This document shows, piece by piece, positions 10,764 through 20,074 of a DNA stretch of 64,000 nt. The first letter of the stretch is position 1; each line of letters starts with the position of its first letter. The notes beneath the pieces were generated by a model that was given only the letters and a program-made list of their open reading frames with translations, was not told the DNA's origin and searched no databases. Source of the stretch: Hoeflea sp. IMCC20628 (GTDB lineage Bacteria; Pseudomonadota; Alphaproteobacteria; Rhizobiales; Rhizobiaceae); the NCBI RefSeq assembly GCF_001011155.1, contig NZ_CP011479.1, positions 4,015,662-4,079,661 of the forward strand, read 5' to 3'. The position numbers and the translations under genes were made by a program.

Positions 10764-11813
10764 CCGGCTGAGCCGGACCGAGGCGGCCTAGGCGCTTCCC
10801 GCCGCTGACGAACAGACACGCAAAAACCTCCGCGCGCGGAGCTTGGCCGCCGAGGGTTTGGGGTGTCGGTCATCCGGGTCGAAAAAACCGGATTGCGGGG
10901 CACGGGCGACAGGCCCGTGAGGAAGAGGTGGTGGATTGGCGCAGTCGCCCGCGCCCCGCCAGTGATGGAGCCCCTGCCTTCCGGGCAAGGGCCGGCATCC
11001 GAATGACGGAGGTCTTACGACAGTCCCTGGCGGTTTCGTCTCGTTCGGCCGTACCGCCGGCCGAACCCGCCTGTGCCCGAACTGCTCCCGGTCTCAATTC
11101 CGTCCAGCGCATAAGGGCCTTGTCAGGACCGGCGTCAAAGCTGACGCCGCCGGTGCTGGCGCGGACCAGCAGGCTCCGGTTCCGGCGGTTGTCTGTGCGG
11201 CTCCACGTGCAGATCCCTGTGATCTGCCCCGCGAAAACGCCCGCCGGGGTGTTTCCTCCGCAAGCTTTTGACAACGCGATTCGGCTCCGCGCCGCAAAAC
11301 TCACCGCCCTCCGCCAACCAGGGTTCCGTAGTCCCCGGCCATCCGTGTGAACGGAAGGTGGAGCCAGTATCGCATGGGGGCAAAGGGTGGGGAAAATTTT
11401 GGGGGACTTTTTGTGGGGGGGTGTGGAGAGTACGAACAAACTCCAAACCTTGCCGATTAAATGGAACTTTGTGGTGAATGTCCATAATGGGCGAAAGCGC
11501 CTTTTGCTCCGCATTCCCGGCCGGCTCGTTTGGGGCCGCATGCTGACTGGCGTCTCTCAATTTGTGGGTGCTGGAAAGCTGCCATACGATTGGCTGTGGG
11601 TGAAACGAGAACTCGGGGCCAATAGCCGAGCGTTCACTGCGGGGACATCAGGCACATAAAGGGGACATCAGAGATCAGGCCACCGACGGTCAAGCTCAGG
11701 CCCCTACACCCTACTTCAAGGCGGGGTTGGTAAGGTAGCGGATATTTTCCAAAGCTGAAGTATCGCGGGGAGACTAGCCTTATTCTATCCTTACCTTCAG
11801 CAATTACATCGGT
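10764..11813. other. Long intergenic region with structured repeat copy A
   Basis: Over 1 kb without a credible gene. The first two thirds hold repeat copy A, listed separately. The remainder (11405-11813) has G-rich and T-rich tracts near 11400-11425 and an 11-bp direct repeat, ggggacatcag, at 11641-11651 and 11661-11671. Open frames on both strands here lack ribosome sites and any recognisable domain. Confidence 0.6.
10830..11405 (+). repeat. Structured long repeat, copy A (pair with 30440-31070)
   Basis: About 0.58 kb that can be aligned by eye with 30440-31070 in the same orientation. Shared blocks include a GC-rich 5' hairpin closed by AAACC-like/GGTTT arms, a long-range stem (gcggggcacggg at about 10893 with cccgcgccccgc near 10949), the segment ggtttcgtct.gttcggc, cttgtcagg, the stretch around caaaactcaccgcc, and the 3' block cagtatcgcatgggg followed by aaagggtggggaaaat. 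It starts about 60 bases after prfC. It is diverged, with many substitutions and indels, so it is not a recent duplication. No protein frame is convincing; a structured RNA or a decayed mobile sequence are both possible. Confidence 0.65.
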
Positions 11814-14378
11814 TTAATGACCCTTGAGCCAACTTCTGGCCCCTACGAACTTGACCAGTTCAGCCGCCGGCATCGGACAAGCGAAATGAAAGCCTTGCAG
11901 GGAGTCGCAGCCGATATCGCGAAGGATTTCAGCATGACGGGCGCTTTCCACGCCCTCGGCGCACACTTCGATGCCCTGCGACTTTCCGATATCAACGATG
12001 GAGCGGATCAGCCGCTGCTGCTGTTCGCTGTGTACAATCGGCGCTACCAGCTGGCGGTCGATCTTCAGGCGCTGGGGGCTGAGTCTAAGGAGACTGACAA
12101 TGGAGGCATGGCCCGAGCCAAAATCGTCGATATCAATGTCGATGCCCATTTTTCTGATGCCATCGATGTTGCGTGAAATAATGTCGTCGCTTTCGTCGAG
12201 GAAGATCGACTCCAGCAGTTCAAACGAGACCCGGCCGGGCTGTATCGGCAGCGATTTCAAGGTTTCGATCAGCTTCTCGTCGCTCAGCCTGCGGGCTGAC
12301 ACATTGACTGAAAGCTTCGCTATGCCGAGCATAATCCTGTCCCAACCAGCAAGATCGACCAGCGCCCGTTCAAGTATTGCCCGGTCAATACTGCCAACGG
12401 CGTTCAAATCCTCGGCGACGGGCAAGAACTTATCCGGGGTCAAAAGCCCGCGTTGCGGATGGTTCCAGCGCGCCAGCGCCTCAACGCCGATGAGATCAAG
12501 GCTGCTTGCGTCGAATTGCGGTTGGTAGAAAGGTACGAATTCGCCCCGTTCAAGCCCATTGAGAATGTCGTCGGCGCACTGCTTGCTAAAGATGACTTCG
12601 GCTTGCAACTCGTCAGTGAAATAGGCCGCACAGTTGCGCCCGTTGCGTTTGGCGCGGTAGAGCGCAATATCGGCGTTGATCAGCAACTGTCCTGGATCGA
12701 TCCCGGCGCTGGCCTTGGCGATGCCGATACTTGCGCCGGTCCGGCATTCCTTGCCGTTCCAGTGCATTGGCCTGCCAGCGCCGCTGATGATCCGCTTGAT
12801 CAAGCGCTGGAGTTGGTCGTTGCTCAGGGCAGATGGCAAGACAACGACGAACTCGTCACCGCCTATCCGTGCCACCATATCGGTATTGCGCACCGTGGCG
12901 GTCAGCAGATCGGCGATATGGCAGAGCATCGCGTCGCCGGCGGCGTGCCCCATCGTATCGTTGATCTGCTTGAAGCGGTCGAGGTCGATGTGCAGTATTA
13001 TGAGGCTGTCGGCTGCGGCGGCGTTGCCTGAATATTGCGACAGCTTTTCGTCAAGGCAGCGCCGGTTTGGCAAACCGGTGAGCGAATCGTGCAATGAGGC
13101 GAACTCCATATTCGCCCTGGCGATTTCCAGATCGCAGTTGCGTTCCTCGGCAAGCTGGTTGGCGAATCTGAGCGCATCGGCGCGTTGCACGTCAACTGTG
13201 ATATCCCAATTGACCCCCATGATGGTCTCGCGTCCATCGGCATTGGTGACGAAGCGTCCGTAGCTGCGGATATGGCGGCATTCGCCCGCCTGGGTCACAA
13301 TCCGGTACTCGCATGTATAATCGGAGCGGCTGGTAAATGCCGCCTCGCATGTTTCCAGTACCGCCTCGCGGTCATCAGGATGCACCAGATCCACCCAAGC
13401 AGTGGCGGACTGCCTTGTCATCGGGCTGCTGGTAACGCCAAAAATCTCACAGGTGCGCGCGTCCCATGTCGGCTGCATGGTTTCAATGTCTGTTTCCCAG
13501 ACGCCGACTCTAGAGGTGGTCAGTGCCAATTCCAGCCGCCGCGACACGGCGGCGAATTCCATCTCGCGTTGTTTGATGTCGGTTATGTCGGTGTCAGTGC
13601 CGATTATGCGCTTCGGCGTGCCATCAGCCTGCCACTCGATGCAGCGGCCGCGCGCCAGAATCCAGATCCATTCGCCGGTCCGGTTTTTTTCCCGATAGAC
13701 ATAGGTTACATCTTCCAGTTCGCCGGAGTTCTGCTTGCGGACGGTCTCGCTCACATGCTCCACGTCCTCAGGATGGATCACCTTCAGCCATTGGTCATAG
13801 TCTCCGGTGACATGCTCGGTCTCCGGAATGCCGCGCATCCGTTTCCAGGTCGATGAAAAGAACCAGATGGAATTCTCATAGTCGAAATCCCACACGCCTT
13901 GACCGGCACTCTCGAGGGCAAAATTCCACCGCTCCAACGCTTCGGTCGCTGCTGCTTCCGCATGTTTCTGCTTGTCAATAGCGGTTATCTGGACAGCGAA
14001 GGCAGGTTTGCCTGGGCCTCGCAGGCCTGGGAGCATCGACACCGAGCCTATGATCCAGACCGTGTCGCCGTCGCGGTGCAAGTAGCGACGTTCTGCGGTG
14101 TAGGAGCGTTCGCCCGCAGTAATCAGCGACAACAGTGTCCTTTTCGCGACGGGTCTGTCATCGAAGTGGATAAGGCAGTCAACGCTGCGGCCGATGAGTT
14201 CGAAGCGGTCATAGCCAAGCAAATCACACAATCCGCGACCGACATCGACGATCTTCAGCTCCAGATCGAGCAGTAGAATGCCCACAGCGGCATTGCTCAT
14301 GACCGCTTCCATAAGGTTCTCGGTAGTCGGGCCTGCCGGAACAGGTACTAATTTGGGCAGTGCTGCGGACTTTCTCAT
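11814..14378 (-). CDS. PAS-PAS-PAS-GGDEF-EAL cyclic-di-GMP turnover protein
   Basis: An 854-residue cytoplasmic signalling protein with no transmembrane segment. Three PAS-type sensor domains (about 22-135, 148-268 and 283-398) are followed by a short coiled linker, a GGDEF domain (about 430-590) and an EAL domain (about 605-850). The cyclase motif is intact (GGDEF at 506-510) with an inhibitory I-site RNTD at 497-500 at the usual spacing. The phosphodiesterase motif EAL is at 633-635, and the downstream DIDDFGSGHAS loop is intact, so both activities are possible. The ATG at 14378 is chosen because the sequence before it is low-quality leader; a longer frame reaches 14588. It is a single gene, and the signal sensed by the PAS domains is unknown. 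Confidence 0.9.
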   Translation of the reverse strand: MRKSAALPKLVPVPAGPTTENLMEAVMSNAAVGILLLDLELKIVDVGRGLCDLLGYDRFELIGRSVDCLIHFDDRPVAKRTLLSLITAGERSYTAERRYLHRDGDTVWIIGSVSMLPGLRGPGKPAFAVQITAIDKQKHAEAAATEALERWNFALESAGQGVWDFDYENSIWFFSSTWKRMRGIPETEHVTGDYDQWLKVIHPEDVEHVSETVRKQNSGELEDVTYVYREKNRTGEWIWILARGRCIEWQADGTPKRIIGTDTDITDIKQREMEFAAVSRRLELALTTSRVGVWETDIETMQPTWDARTCEIFGVTSSPMTRQSATAWVDLVHPDDREAVLETCEAAFTSRSDYTCEYRIVTQAGECRHIRSYGRFVTNADGRETIMGVNWDITVDVQRADALRFANQLAEERNCDLEIARANMEFASLHDSLTGLPNRRCLDEKLSQYSGNAAAADSLIILHIDLDRFKQINDTMGHAAGDAMLCHIADLLTATVRNTDMVARIGGDEFVVVLPSALSNDQLQRLIKRIISGAGRPMHWNGKECRTGASIGIAKASAGIDPGQLLINADIALYRAKRNGRNCAAYFTDELQAEVIFSKQCADDILNGLERGEFVPFYQPQFDASSLDLIGVEALARWNHPQRGLLTPDKFLPVAEDLNAVGSIDRAILERALVDLAGWDRIMLGIAKLSVNVSARRLSDEKLIETLKSLPIQPGRVSFELLESIFLDESDDIISRNIDGIRKMGIDIDIDDFGSGHASIVSLLRLSPQRLKIDRQLVAPIVHSEQQQRLIRSIVDIGKSQGIEVCAEGVESARHAEILRDIGCDSLQGFHFACPMPAAELVKFVGARSWLKGH

Positions 14379-14712
14379 GGCCCCACGTATAGCCCCAAAA
14401 AGGTAAATATTGCTTCCACCTCGGCGTGGGGCGGTGCGGTTTGTCCTGATAAGTGGTCGGACGCGGTGGGAGATCGCGGAAGGTCTGGGTATCGGGCTTT
14501 CGACTCCGACGCTATGGCTGAGTCGAGAGCAGGATGCAGCCGGGTCCCAAACAGAAGCGCGCCAGACAACTCGCGTGTGGGACTTCAATGCCCTTTGCAG
14601 CGAACGGCTGCATAGAGGAGCTTAATCCAAGACCGCCAACGGCCGGCTTGGGGGCGCATTGTTGTCATAGATCAGAGAACGCCACATACTGCTCTGACCG
14701 CAAATTACGCAA
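14379..14712. other. Intergenic, nothing recognised
   Basis: This stretch upstream of the PAS-GGDEF-EAL gene should carry its promoter on the minus strand, but I see no clear -35/-10 pair. Short open frames here have no domain features. Confidence 0.5.
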
Positions 14713-15030
14713 CTAACACGCTATTCCCCCCTCACCCCCACAAAAATCCCGCGCCACCACCTCCGCCAGTTCGGCAACATTCACCAACCCCTGCGCAAAC
14801 GGGTGGCGGTCGAGCAGTTGGGGCATGGCGAGGCAATAGATATTTGTGGGATTTTGCGTTTTGAGGTCGAGCTTGAAGGGGGCGCGGAAGGTTTTTTTTG
14901 GGGGGGGGCAGGTCTTGAAGGGCAGGTCGTCGAGGCTGGCCGCGGCGTCGATCATGATGTCGCATGTGTGGGTGGCATCGGGGGTGTCGTCCTGTTCGGC
15001 CATGCCGACTGCTGAACCGCCCTTGCCCAC
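14713..15030 (-). pseudogene. Degraded C-terminal duplicate of the FAD/NAD(P)-binding protein at 22429-24099
   Basis: The last 70 codons match the C-terminus of the flavoprotein ending at 22429 nearly residue for residue (shared RAPFKL, IYCLAMPQLL, RHPFAQGLVNVAELAEVVA and DFCG). Upstream the match fades: five residues after DIMIDA are missing, and an unusual T8-G9 homopolymer at 14892-14908 sits in the region. The remaining N-terminal 450 residues are absent. I read it as the remnant of a duplicated gene, possibly left by recombination across the TRAP region that separates the two copies. The open frame itself is unlikely to give a functional protein. Confidence 0.75.
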
Positions 15031-15201
15031 ATCGCTTCCCGCCTCCAGACCGTCCGCGTATCAAGAGAGCAGCGTCAATCTGCCTGAGCAAAAGCTGATC
15101 CGATTTCGATCTTGCGCTTGACAGATTTATATTTTTGAACAATCGTTAGAAAATATGCGTGCCTTGTGGCACATCACGAGTTGGAGGAGTTAGAATTGGT
15201 T

Positions 15202-16353
15202 ATGAGGAAAGCACTTACAAGGAATCACAAGGGGCTTTTGAGCGCCCTCATGGTGTTTGGATGCGTGTTGGCAACCGGTGCGCAGGCAGAAACAAGTTTG
15301 CGGTACGACAACGGGGTTGCCAAAAGTCACGCCGTCAATACAGGCGTCATCAAATTTCTCGAGGCGCTTTCGAACGAAGAATCACTCGACATGTCCGGCA
15401 CGCACTATTACGGCGCACTTCAGTCGGCCGTCGAAGCAAGTTCCGGCTTGCGGGACTCAATCCTGGATATGGGCGCCATTTTTCCGCAATATCTGCCTGC
15501 TGATTTCCCCGTCAACAGCTACATTACGGAACTTCCCGGCATAGTGAAGACGTCTGTTGCGATGTCGGGCGCCAACACGGAATTCGTCTTGTTGCATTGC
15601 CAGCCCTGCCTTGACGAATTCACGAATCAGAACCAGTTTCCGCTGATAATGTACGCCAACCCGACCTACAATCTGATCTCCGGAGTCAATTCGCGCATTG
15701 CCTCGCCGGATGACATCGTCGGCAAGAAAATGCGCGCCGGCGGCAACTATTTCCGTGCCTGGATCGAGCATTTCGGCGGTGTCGCGGTCAGCCTCAATGG
15801 CGCCGAGATCTACGAAGGCATGAACTCTGGCATCGTGGACGGCACGGTTGGCGTTCTCAACGACATCAGTGGCTTTGGCATCGAGGAACTTGTCGGATCG
15901 GTGACATTGCTGGATGTCGGCGCTTTCCACAATGCGTCGATGTTCGGCGTGCGCAGCGATTTCTGGAAGCAGCTTCCGGTCGAAACGCGGAAGCGGATGA
16001 TCGAGCTGGCGATTGATGGACAGGCGGAAACCTCGGTCGCCATCGACAAGGAAGTCATAAACGTTCTCGATGTGGTCATTCCCGAAAACGACATTGAAGT
16101 CATCACTCCCTCGCAGGACTTCGTTGATGCCCAGGCGGAATTTGTGACGCAGCAGCTTGCTGATGCAAGCAGCCGGGCCACGGAGAAAAACCAGATTTCG
16201 GGTGCCGAGGAAATGGCGCAGAAGTTCATGGAGGTCACGGCGAAATGGAACGATCTCGTCAGCGGCATAGACGCAACAGACCCAGCTGAGGTTTCCAAAC
16301 TCTATCGCGAGCAGATATACTCGAAACTCAACATGGATGAACTCGGAATGTGA
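15202..16353 (+). CDS. TRAP transporter solute-binding protein, DctP type (TRAP system 1)
   Basis: A 383-residue periplasmic binding protein of the TRAP DctP superfamily. The signal peptide (residues 1-29, ending TGAQA) is followed by the receptor fold, with the conserved GKKMRAGGNYFRAWIEHFGG and GAEIYEGMNSGIVDGTVG. The characteristic arginine contacting the substrate carboxylate probably lies in KMRAGG. I list the ATG at 15202; a GGAGGAG box at 15183-15189 is rather far from it, and an in-frame TTG at 15196 would have better spacing. It is followed by its small and large permeases, so the system is complete. The substrate is not predictable beyond a carboxylate-type solute. Confidence 0.85.
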   Translation: MRKALTRNHKGLLSALMVFGCVLATGAQAETSLRYDNGVAKSHAVNTGVIKFLEALSNEESLDMSGTHYYGALQSAVEASSGLRDSILDMGAIFPQYLPADFPVNSYITELPGIVKTSVAMSGANTEFVLLHCQPCLDEFTNQNQFPLIMYANPTYNLISGVNSRIASPDDIVGKKMRAGGNYFRAWIEHFGGVAVSLNGAEIYEGMNSGIVDGTVGVLNDISGFGIEELVGSVTLLDVGAFHNASMFGVRSDFWKQLPVETRKRMIELAIDGQAETSVAIDKEVINVLDVVIPENDIEVITPSQDFVDAQAEFVTQQLADASSRATEKNQISGAEEMAQKFMEVTAKWNDLVSGIDATDPAEVSKLYREQIYSKLNMDELGM

Positions 16354-16475
16354 GCCTGACTGTCCGCTGCCCTGTGTTGGATCAACACAGGGCAGCGGCC
16401 TGCAGGGCGGCGCGGCGAGCCCGCGATTGAGTCACGCTGACTGTTCGTGACTTCGAAAAAGAGGAAAATTTCGCG

Positions 16476-17057
16476 TTGTCAATCCAAGGCTTTCTGGCCC
16501 GTATAACAACACTTGTATCCATGGTTGCCGTCGCTGCATGTGCCTTGATGGTGGTGCATATCTGCGCAGAGGTGGTCAGCCGCAAGCTGTTGAACATGCC
16601 TCTGCCCGGAACCGTCACCGTTGTCTCGTACTACTACATGATTGCAATCACCTTCATGCCGCTTGCCCTGGTGGAACAACGCGACGCCAACGTGTCGGTC
16701 GAGGTGGTGACGCAATTCTTTTCAATCGGCTTGCAACGGATCGTTGAAGCCTTTGGATGGCTGCTGTCCTCCGGCGTCTACGCGCTTCTTGCCTGGGTTT
16801 CATGGACTGACGCCGTGCGGCAGCAGAAGGTGGGTACCTATGTGATGGAAAGCGGCTATCAGCTGGTGCTCTGGCCGACGCGCTACATGTTGCCAATCGG
16901 CTTCGGTCTCGTGGCACTGGTGCTGCTGTTCAAGATCGTCGCTCGCCTGACGGGCACAGAAACGCTGCGCCCCGGACAAGCCCCTGATCAACCGCCGGCC
17001 AAGGCTGCACATACTCCTTCCGGGAGCAACGACCACTCGATAGGGTCTCCTGAATGA
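16476..17057 (+). CDS. TRAP transporter small permease, DctQ type (TRAP system 1)
   Basis: A 193-residue membrane protein with four hydrophobic segments (about residues 12-32, 45-62, 84-105 and 125-150) and the DctQ-type pattern RKLLNMPLPGTVTVVSYYY. Translation appears to start at a TTG at 16476 with a GAGG box about 11 bases upstream; no ATG fits the family N-terminus. The C-terminal 35 residues are proline-rich and probably disordered. The stop overlaps the start of the large permease as ATGA (17054-17057), showing translational coupling. Confidence 0.85.
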   Translation: MSIQGFLARITTLVSMVAVAACALMVVHICAEVVSRKLLNMPLPGTVTVVSYYYMIAITFMPLALVEQRDANVSVEVVTQFFSIGLQRIVEAFGWLLSSGVYALLAWVSWTDAVRQQKVGTYVMESGYQLVLWPTRYMLPIGFGLVALVLLFKIVARLTGTETLRPGQAPDQPPAKAAHTPSGSNDHSIGSPE

Positions 17058-18361
17058 CGTCGATTGAAATTGGACTTGCCGGACTCGCCATCCTCTTCCT
17101 CCTGATTGCTGCGCGCGTTCCCATCGGAATATCGCTGATCGCCGTATCGTTCGGAGGTCTCTGGGCGCTGGCGGGACCTGACGTGGCCCTCGCGCTGCTT
17201 GGCTCCACGCCCTATAATTTCTCTGCCTCGTGGTCGCTGAGTTCAGTGCCGATGTTCCTGCTTATGGGCTTTTTCTGCTTCCATGCCGGGCTGACCATGA
17301 GCCTGTTCAATGCCGCCCGGATCTGGTTTTCGCGGGTTCCAGGGGCACTGGCAGTGGCAAGCGTTGTCGGCGCTTCGGGCTTCGCTGCGGTCAGCGGATC
17401 TTCGGTCGCGACTGCTGCGGCGATGGGCAAGATTGCCGTCCCGGAAATGCTTCGCTGGCGATATGATCCCTCGCTGGCGACCGGAACCGTGGCGGCCGCG
17501 GGTACGATCGGTGCCCTTATTCCGCCATCGATCATCATGATCCTTTTCGGCGTCTTTGCCGAAGTTCCTGTCTCCCGTCTGTTCATGGGAGGCATCGTTG
17601 TCGGCCTGATGACCGGACTCTCCTATGTCGCGGTAATCGTCATTCGCGTTCTGCTCAATCCCGCGCTTGCGCCTTCCTTGCCGGAACGGCCCAGCATGGG
17701 CGAAAAGATGGCGGCGCTGCGTTCGACCTGGCCGATCCTGCTGATCATGTTCTGCGTGTTTGGCGGCATGTTTGGAGGCTTGTTTTCCGCGACGGAAGCC
17801 GGCGCAGTCGGCGCGTTCCTGTCTGCAATCGTGGCAGCGATGTATGGCAAACTCACCTGGAAGAATTTGAAGTCATCTCTCTATGAAACGATTGTGACAA
17901 CTTCGGCGCTTTTCATCATCGCCATTGGCGCAAGTCTTCTCACGCGCTTCCTGGCAATCAGCGGAGCCGGCGCCTTCCTGTCTGACATGCTCGTCTATGC
18001 GGGCTCCGACCCCATCGTCCTGATGCTGATCATCACGGTTATCTATCTATTGCTCGGAATGTTTCTCGAGCCATTGGGGGCAATGCTGCTGACACTGCCG
18101 GTTATCCTGCCTGCGGTGGAAGCTGGCCACCTGGACCTGATCTGGTTCGGAGTGCTTTTGGTCAAGTATCTCGAAGTGGGCATGATCACGCCACCCATTG
18201 GCATGAACGTGTTCATCATCAAGGGAGTCGTCGGTGACACGGTCAAGACCTGGGATATTTTCCGAGGCGTCGCCTGGTTCCTGGTCGCTGATGTTGTCGT
18301 GATCTCACTCCTGATCCTCTTTCCCGATATCGTTCTGTTCCTGCCCAATCTCATGAAATAG
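17054..18361 (+). CDS. TRAP transporter large permease, DctM type (TRAP system 1)
   Basis: A 435-residue inner-membrane protein with about 12 hydrophobic helices, the ion-coupled translocating subunit of the TRAP system. Family features include AAAMGKIAVPEMLRWRYDPS, TVAAAGTIGALIPPSIIMI and the C-terminal EVGMITPPIGMNVFIIKG. It overlaps the small permease by 4 bases and ends the first TRAP operon (binding protein, small permease, large permease). No other gene is in the operon to suggest the substrate. Confidence 0.9.
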   Translation: MTSIEIGLAGLAILFLLIAARVPIGISLIAVSFGGLWALAGPDVALALLGSTPYNFSASWSLSSVPMFLLMGFFCFHAGLTMSLFNAARIWFSRVPGALAVASVVGASGFAAVSGSSVATAAAMGKIAVPEMLRWRYDPSLATGTVAAAGTIGALIPPSIIMILFGVFAEVPVSRLFMGGIVVGLMTGLSYVAVIVIRVLLNPALAPSLPERPSMGEKMAALRSTWPILLIMFCVFGGMFGGLFSATEAGAVGAFLSAIVAAMYGKLTWKNLKSSLYETIVTTSALFIIAIGASLLTRFLAISGAGAFLSDMLVYAGSDPIVLMLIITVIYLLLGMFLEPLGAMLLTLPVILPAVEAGHLDLIWFGVLLVKYLEVGMITPPIGMNVFIIKGVVGDTVKTWDIFRGVAWFLVADVVVISLLILFPDIVLFLPNLMK

Positions 18362-18605
18362 GCTGTCATAAAGCGGAGTTCACAGTTTTTTTTTGCGGGG
18401 CTCGTGATGCCGCGGGCTGTGTTGCCACGGCTGCCTTCGAGGTCAGAGGTGTCTGTGAAATCAGGCTGCTATGGTGATCTGACGCATCTCGTTTTCCGGC
18501 ATGGACAGGACCCCGGACGGCAGAGTATGTGTTTGTCGCAAGGGTGTCGGTAAAGTTGCAAGACACGCTTTTTTCGCAAAGCTTTTCCGTTATGGAGGAA
18601 ACACA

Positions 18606-19700
18606 ATGGATCGTCGTTCTTTTATTCGCAACGCAGGGATTGTGGGCGCGGGTGCCGTTGCCACGGGGCTGGCTGCTCCTGCAATTGCCCAGGGCAATAT
18701 CACCTGGCGCATGGTCACAACCTGGCCGAAGAATTTCCCCGGCCTCGGCGTTGGCGCACAGCGGCTGGCAGACCGCATCACGGCTGCATCAGGCGGCCGC
18801 CTGACCATTCAGGTCTACTCCGCAGGCGAACTGGTTCCGCCGCTTCAGTCGCTGGATGCGGTGATCGACGGCACCGCCGAAATGAGCCATGGCGCAGCCT
18901 ATTACTGGCAGAACAAGTCGCCTGCGCTGTCTTTTTTCACCGGCGTTCCCTATGGCATGACCACGCCTGAATTGACGGCCTGGGTCCGCTATATGGGCGG
19001 TCAGGAAATCTGGGACGAGATCTATGACCAGTTCGGCGTGCAAGGCTTCCTGTCCGGCAACACCGGCACGCAGACCGGCGGCTGGTTCCGCGACGAGTTG
19101 AAAAGCCTCGAGGACGTCAAGGGCATTCGTTTCCGCACACCGGGTCTGGGCGGTCAGGTCTGGGAGAAACTGGGCGCAACGGTCACCAACATGGCCGCTG
19201 GCGAGATTTTCCAGGCGCTGCAGTCCGGCACGCTTGATGCTGCTGAATTTGTCGGCCCCTACAACGATCTCGCACTCGGCTTCTACCAGGTCGCCAAGAA
19301 CTACTACATGCCGTCCTTCGTGGAATCGGGTCTGGCGACCGAACTGGTTGTGGACAAGAAGAAGTATCAGGAGCTGCCGGCCGATCTGCAGGCGATCATC
19401 CGTGACATATCCCAAGCGGAATATGACCAGGTCTCTGCCGACTTCATCGCCAACGATCCGCGCGCACTCAAGACGCTGGTCGAGGATCACGGCGTGATCG
19501 TTCGCAACTTCCCGGACGATATCATGGAAGCCGGCGCCAAGGCGTCGATCGAAGTGGTTGAGGAACTGCGCAACAGCTCTGACCCGCTGGTCAAGAAGAC
19601 CACCGAGAGCTTCATCGAGGCGCTGAACCTTGTGCGCACCCGCACCGAGAAGATCGATTCGCCTTATGTGGCGGCACGCGAAAAGTACCTCAAGTACTAA
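18606..19700 (+). CDS. TRAP solute-binding protein, TakP/SmoM-like, with Tat signal (TRAP system 2)
   Basis: A 364-residue periplasmic binding protein. The N-terminus MDRRSFIRNAGIVGAGAVAT is a twin-arginine export signal (cleavage after AIAQ), typical of the DctP subgroup that includes the 2-oxo-acid binder TakP and the mannitol binder SmoM. The body shows WRMVTTWPKNFPG, QVYSAGELVPPLQ and GNTGTQTGGWFR, strongly TakP-like. The ATG at 18606 follows GGAGGA. The matching permeases are probably the convergent pair at 20075-22044, an arrangement also seen for this subgroup. A 2-oxo acid or other small carboxylate is a reasonable guess. Confidence 0.85.
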   Translation: MDRRSFIRNAGIVGAGAVATGLAAPAIAQGNITWRMVTTWPKNFPGLGVGAQRLADRITAASGGRLTIQVYSAGELVPPLQSLDAVIDGTAEMSHGAAYYWQNKSPALSFFTGVPYGMTTPELTAWVRYMGGQEIWDEIYDQFGVQGFLSGNTGTQTGGWFRDELKSLEDVKGIRFRTPGLGGQVWEKLGATVTNMAAGEIFQALQSGTLDAAEFVGPYNDLALGFYQVAKNYYMPSFVESGLATELVVDKKKYQELPADLQAIIRDISQAEYDQVSADFIANDPRALKTLVEDHGVIVRNFPDDIMEAGAKASIEVVEELRNSSDPLVKKTTESFIEALNLVRTRTEKIDSPYVAAREKYLKY

Positions 19701-19720
19701 AACCGCATTCAATCGAGATG

Positions 19721-19752
19721 AAAGGCCCGGTGGAAACGCCGGGCCTTTTTCG
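19721..19752 (+). terminator. Rho-independent terminator after the TakP-like gene
   Basis: A 10-bp stem (aaaggcccgg with ccgggccttt at 19739-19748) with an 8-base loop and a run of five T, 20 bases after the stop codon. It is one of the clearest intrinsic terminators in the window. Confidence 0.9.
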
Positions 19753-20074
19753 TTGCTGAGAGCCGTTCACCTTGAAATGGAATCGTTTGAGCGCCGGGAT
19801 TTCTTGATCTGGCAAGGAGCATGCGGCGAGGCGGCGTGAGTGCTGTTTAGCCGTGCGCGACACAGTCCAGAGTGCGAAAGAGCAAGCTCACACGATTACC
19901 TCTTGGCCTGTCGCTGCGATCACCGGAATATCTCACTGCCTCGCCTGGATGTCTTTTCCGCGCCAGCGTCGTCACAATCCTCGCACGATGCGCTGCATCG
20001 TGGCTGCGGTGTTTTCCTAGCTGACGCGAAAAACCCCTTCCGTCAAACGGCTTCCATTTAAAAGCTGAACGGCT
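19753..20074. other. Convergent intergenic region with an 8-bp hairpin
   Basis: Lies between the TakP-like gene and the convergent DctM gene. It contains a perfect hairpin, cacgatgc at 19984-19991 with gcatcgtg at 19995-20002 and a 3-base loop, without a T run. The open frames here have no ribosome site or domain, so I do not call a gene. Confidence 0.5.

Noticed and set aside
11387..11659. 90-codon open frame in the spacer after repeat copy A
   Set aside because: Starts within G-rich repeat sequence, no ribosome site, no recognisable features and no neighbour support.
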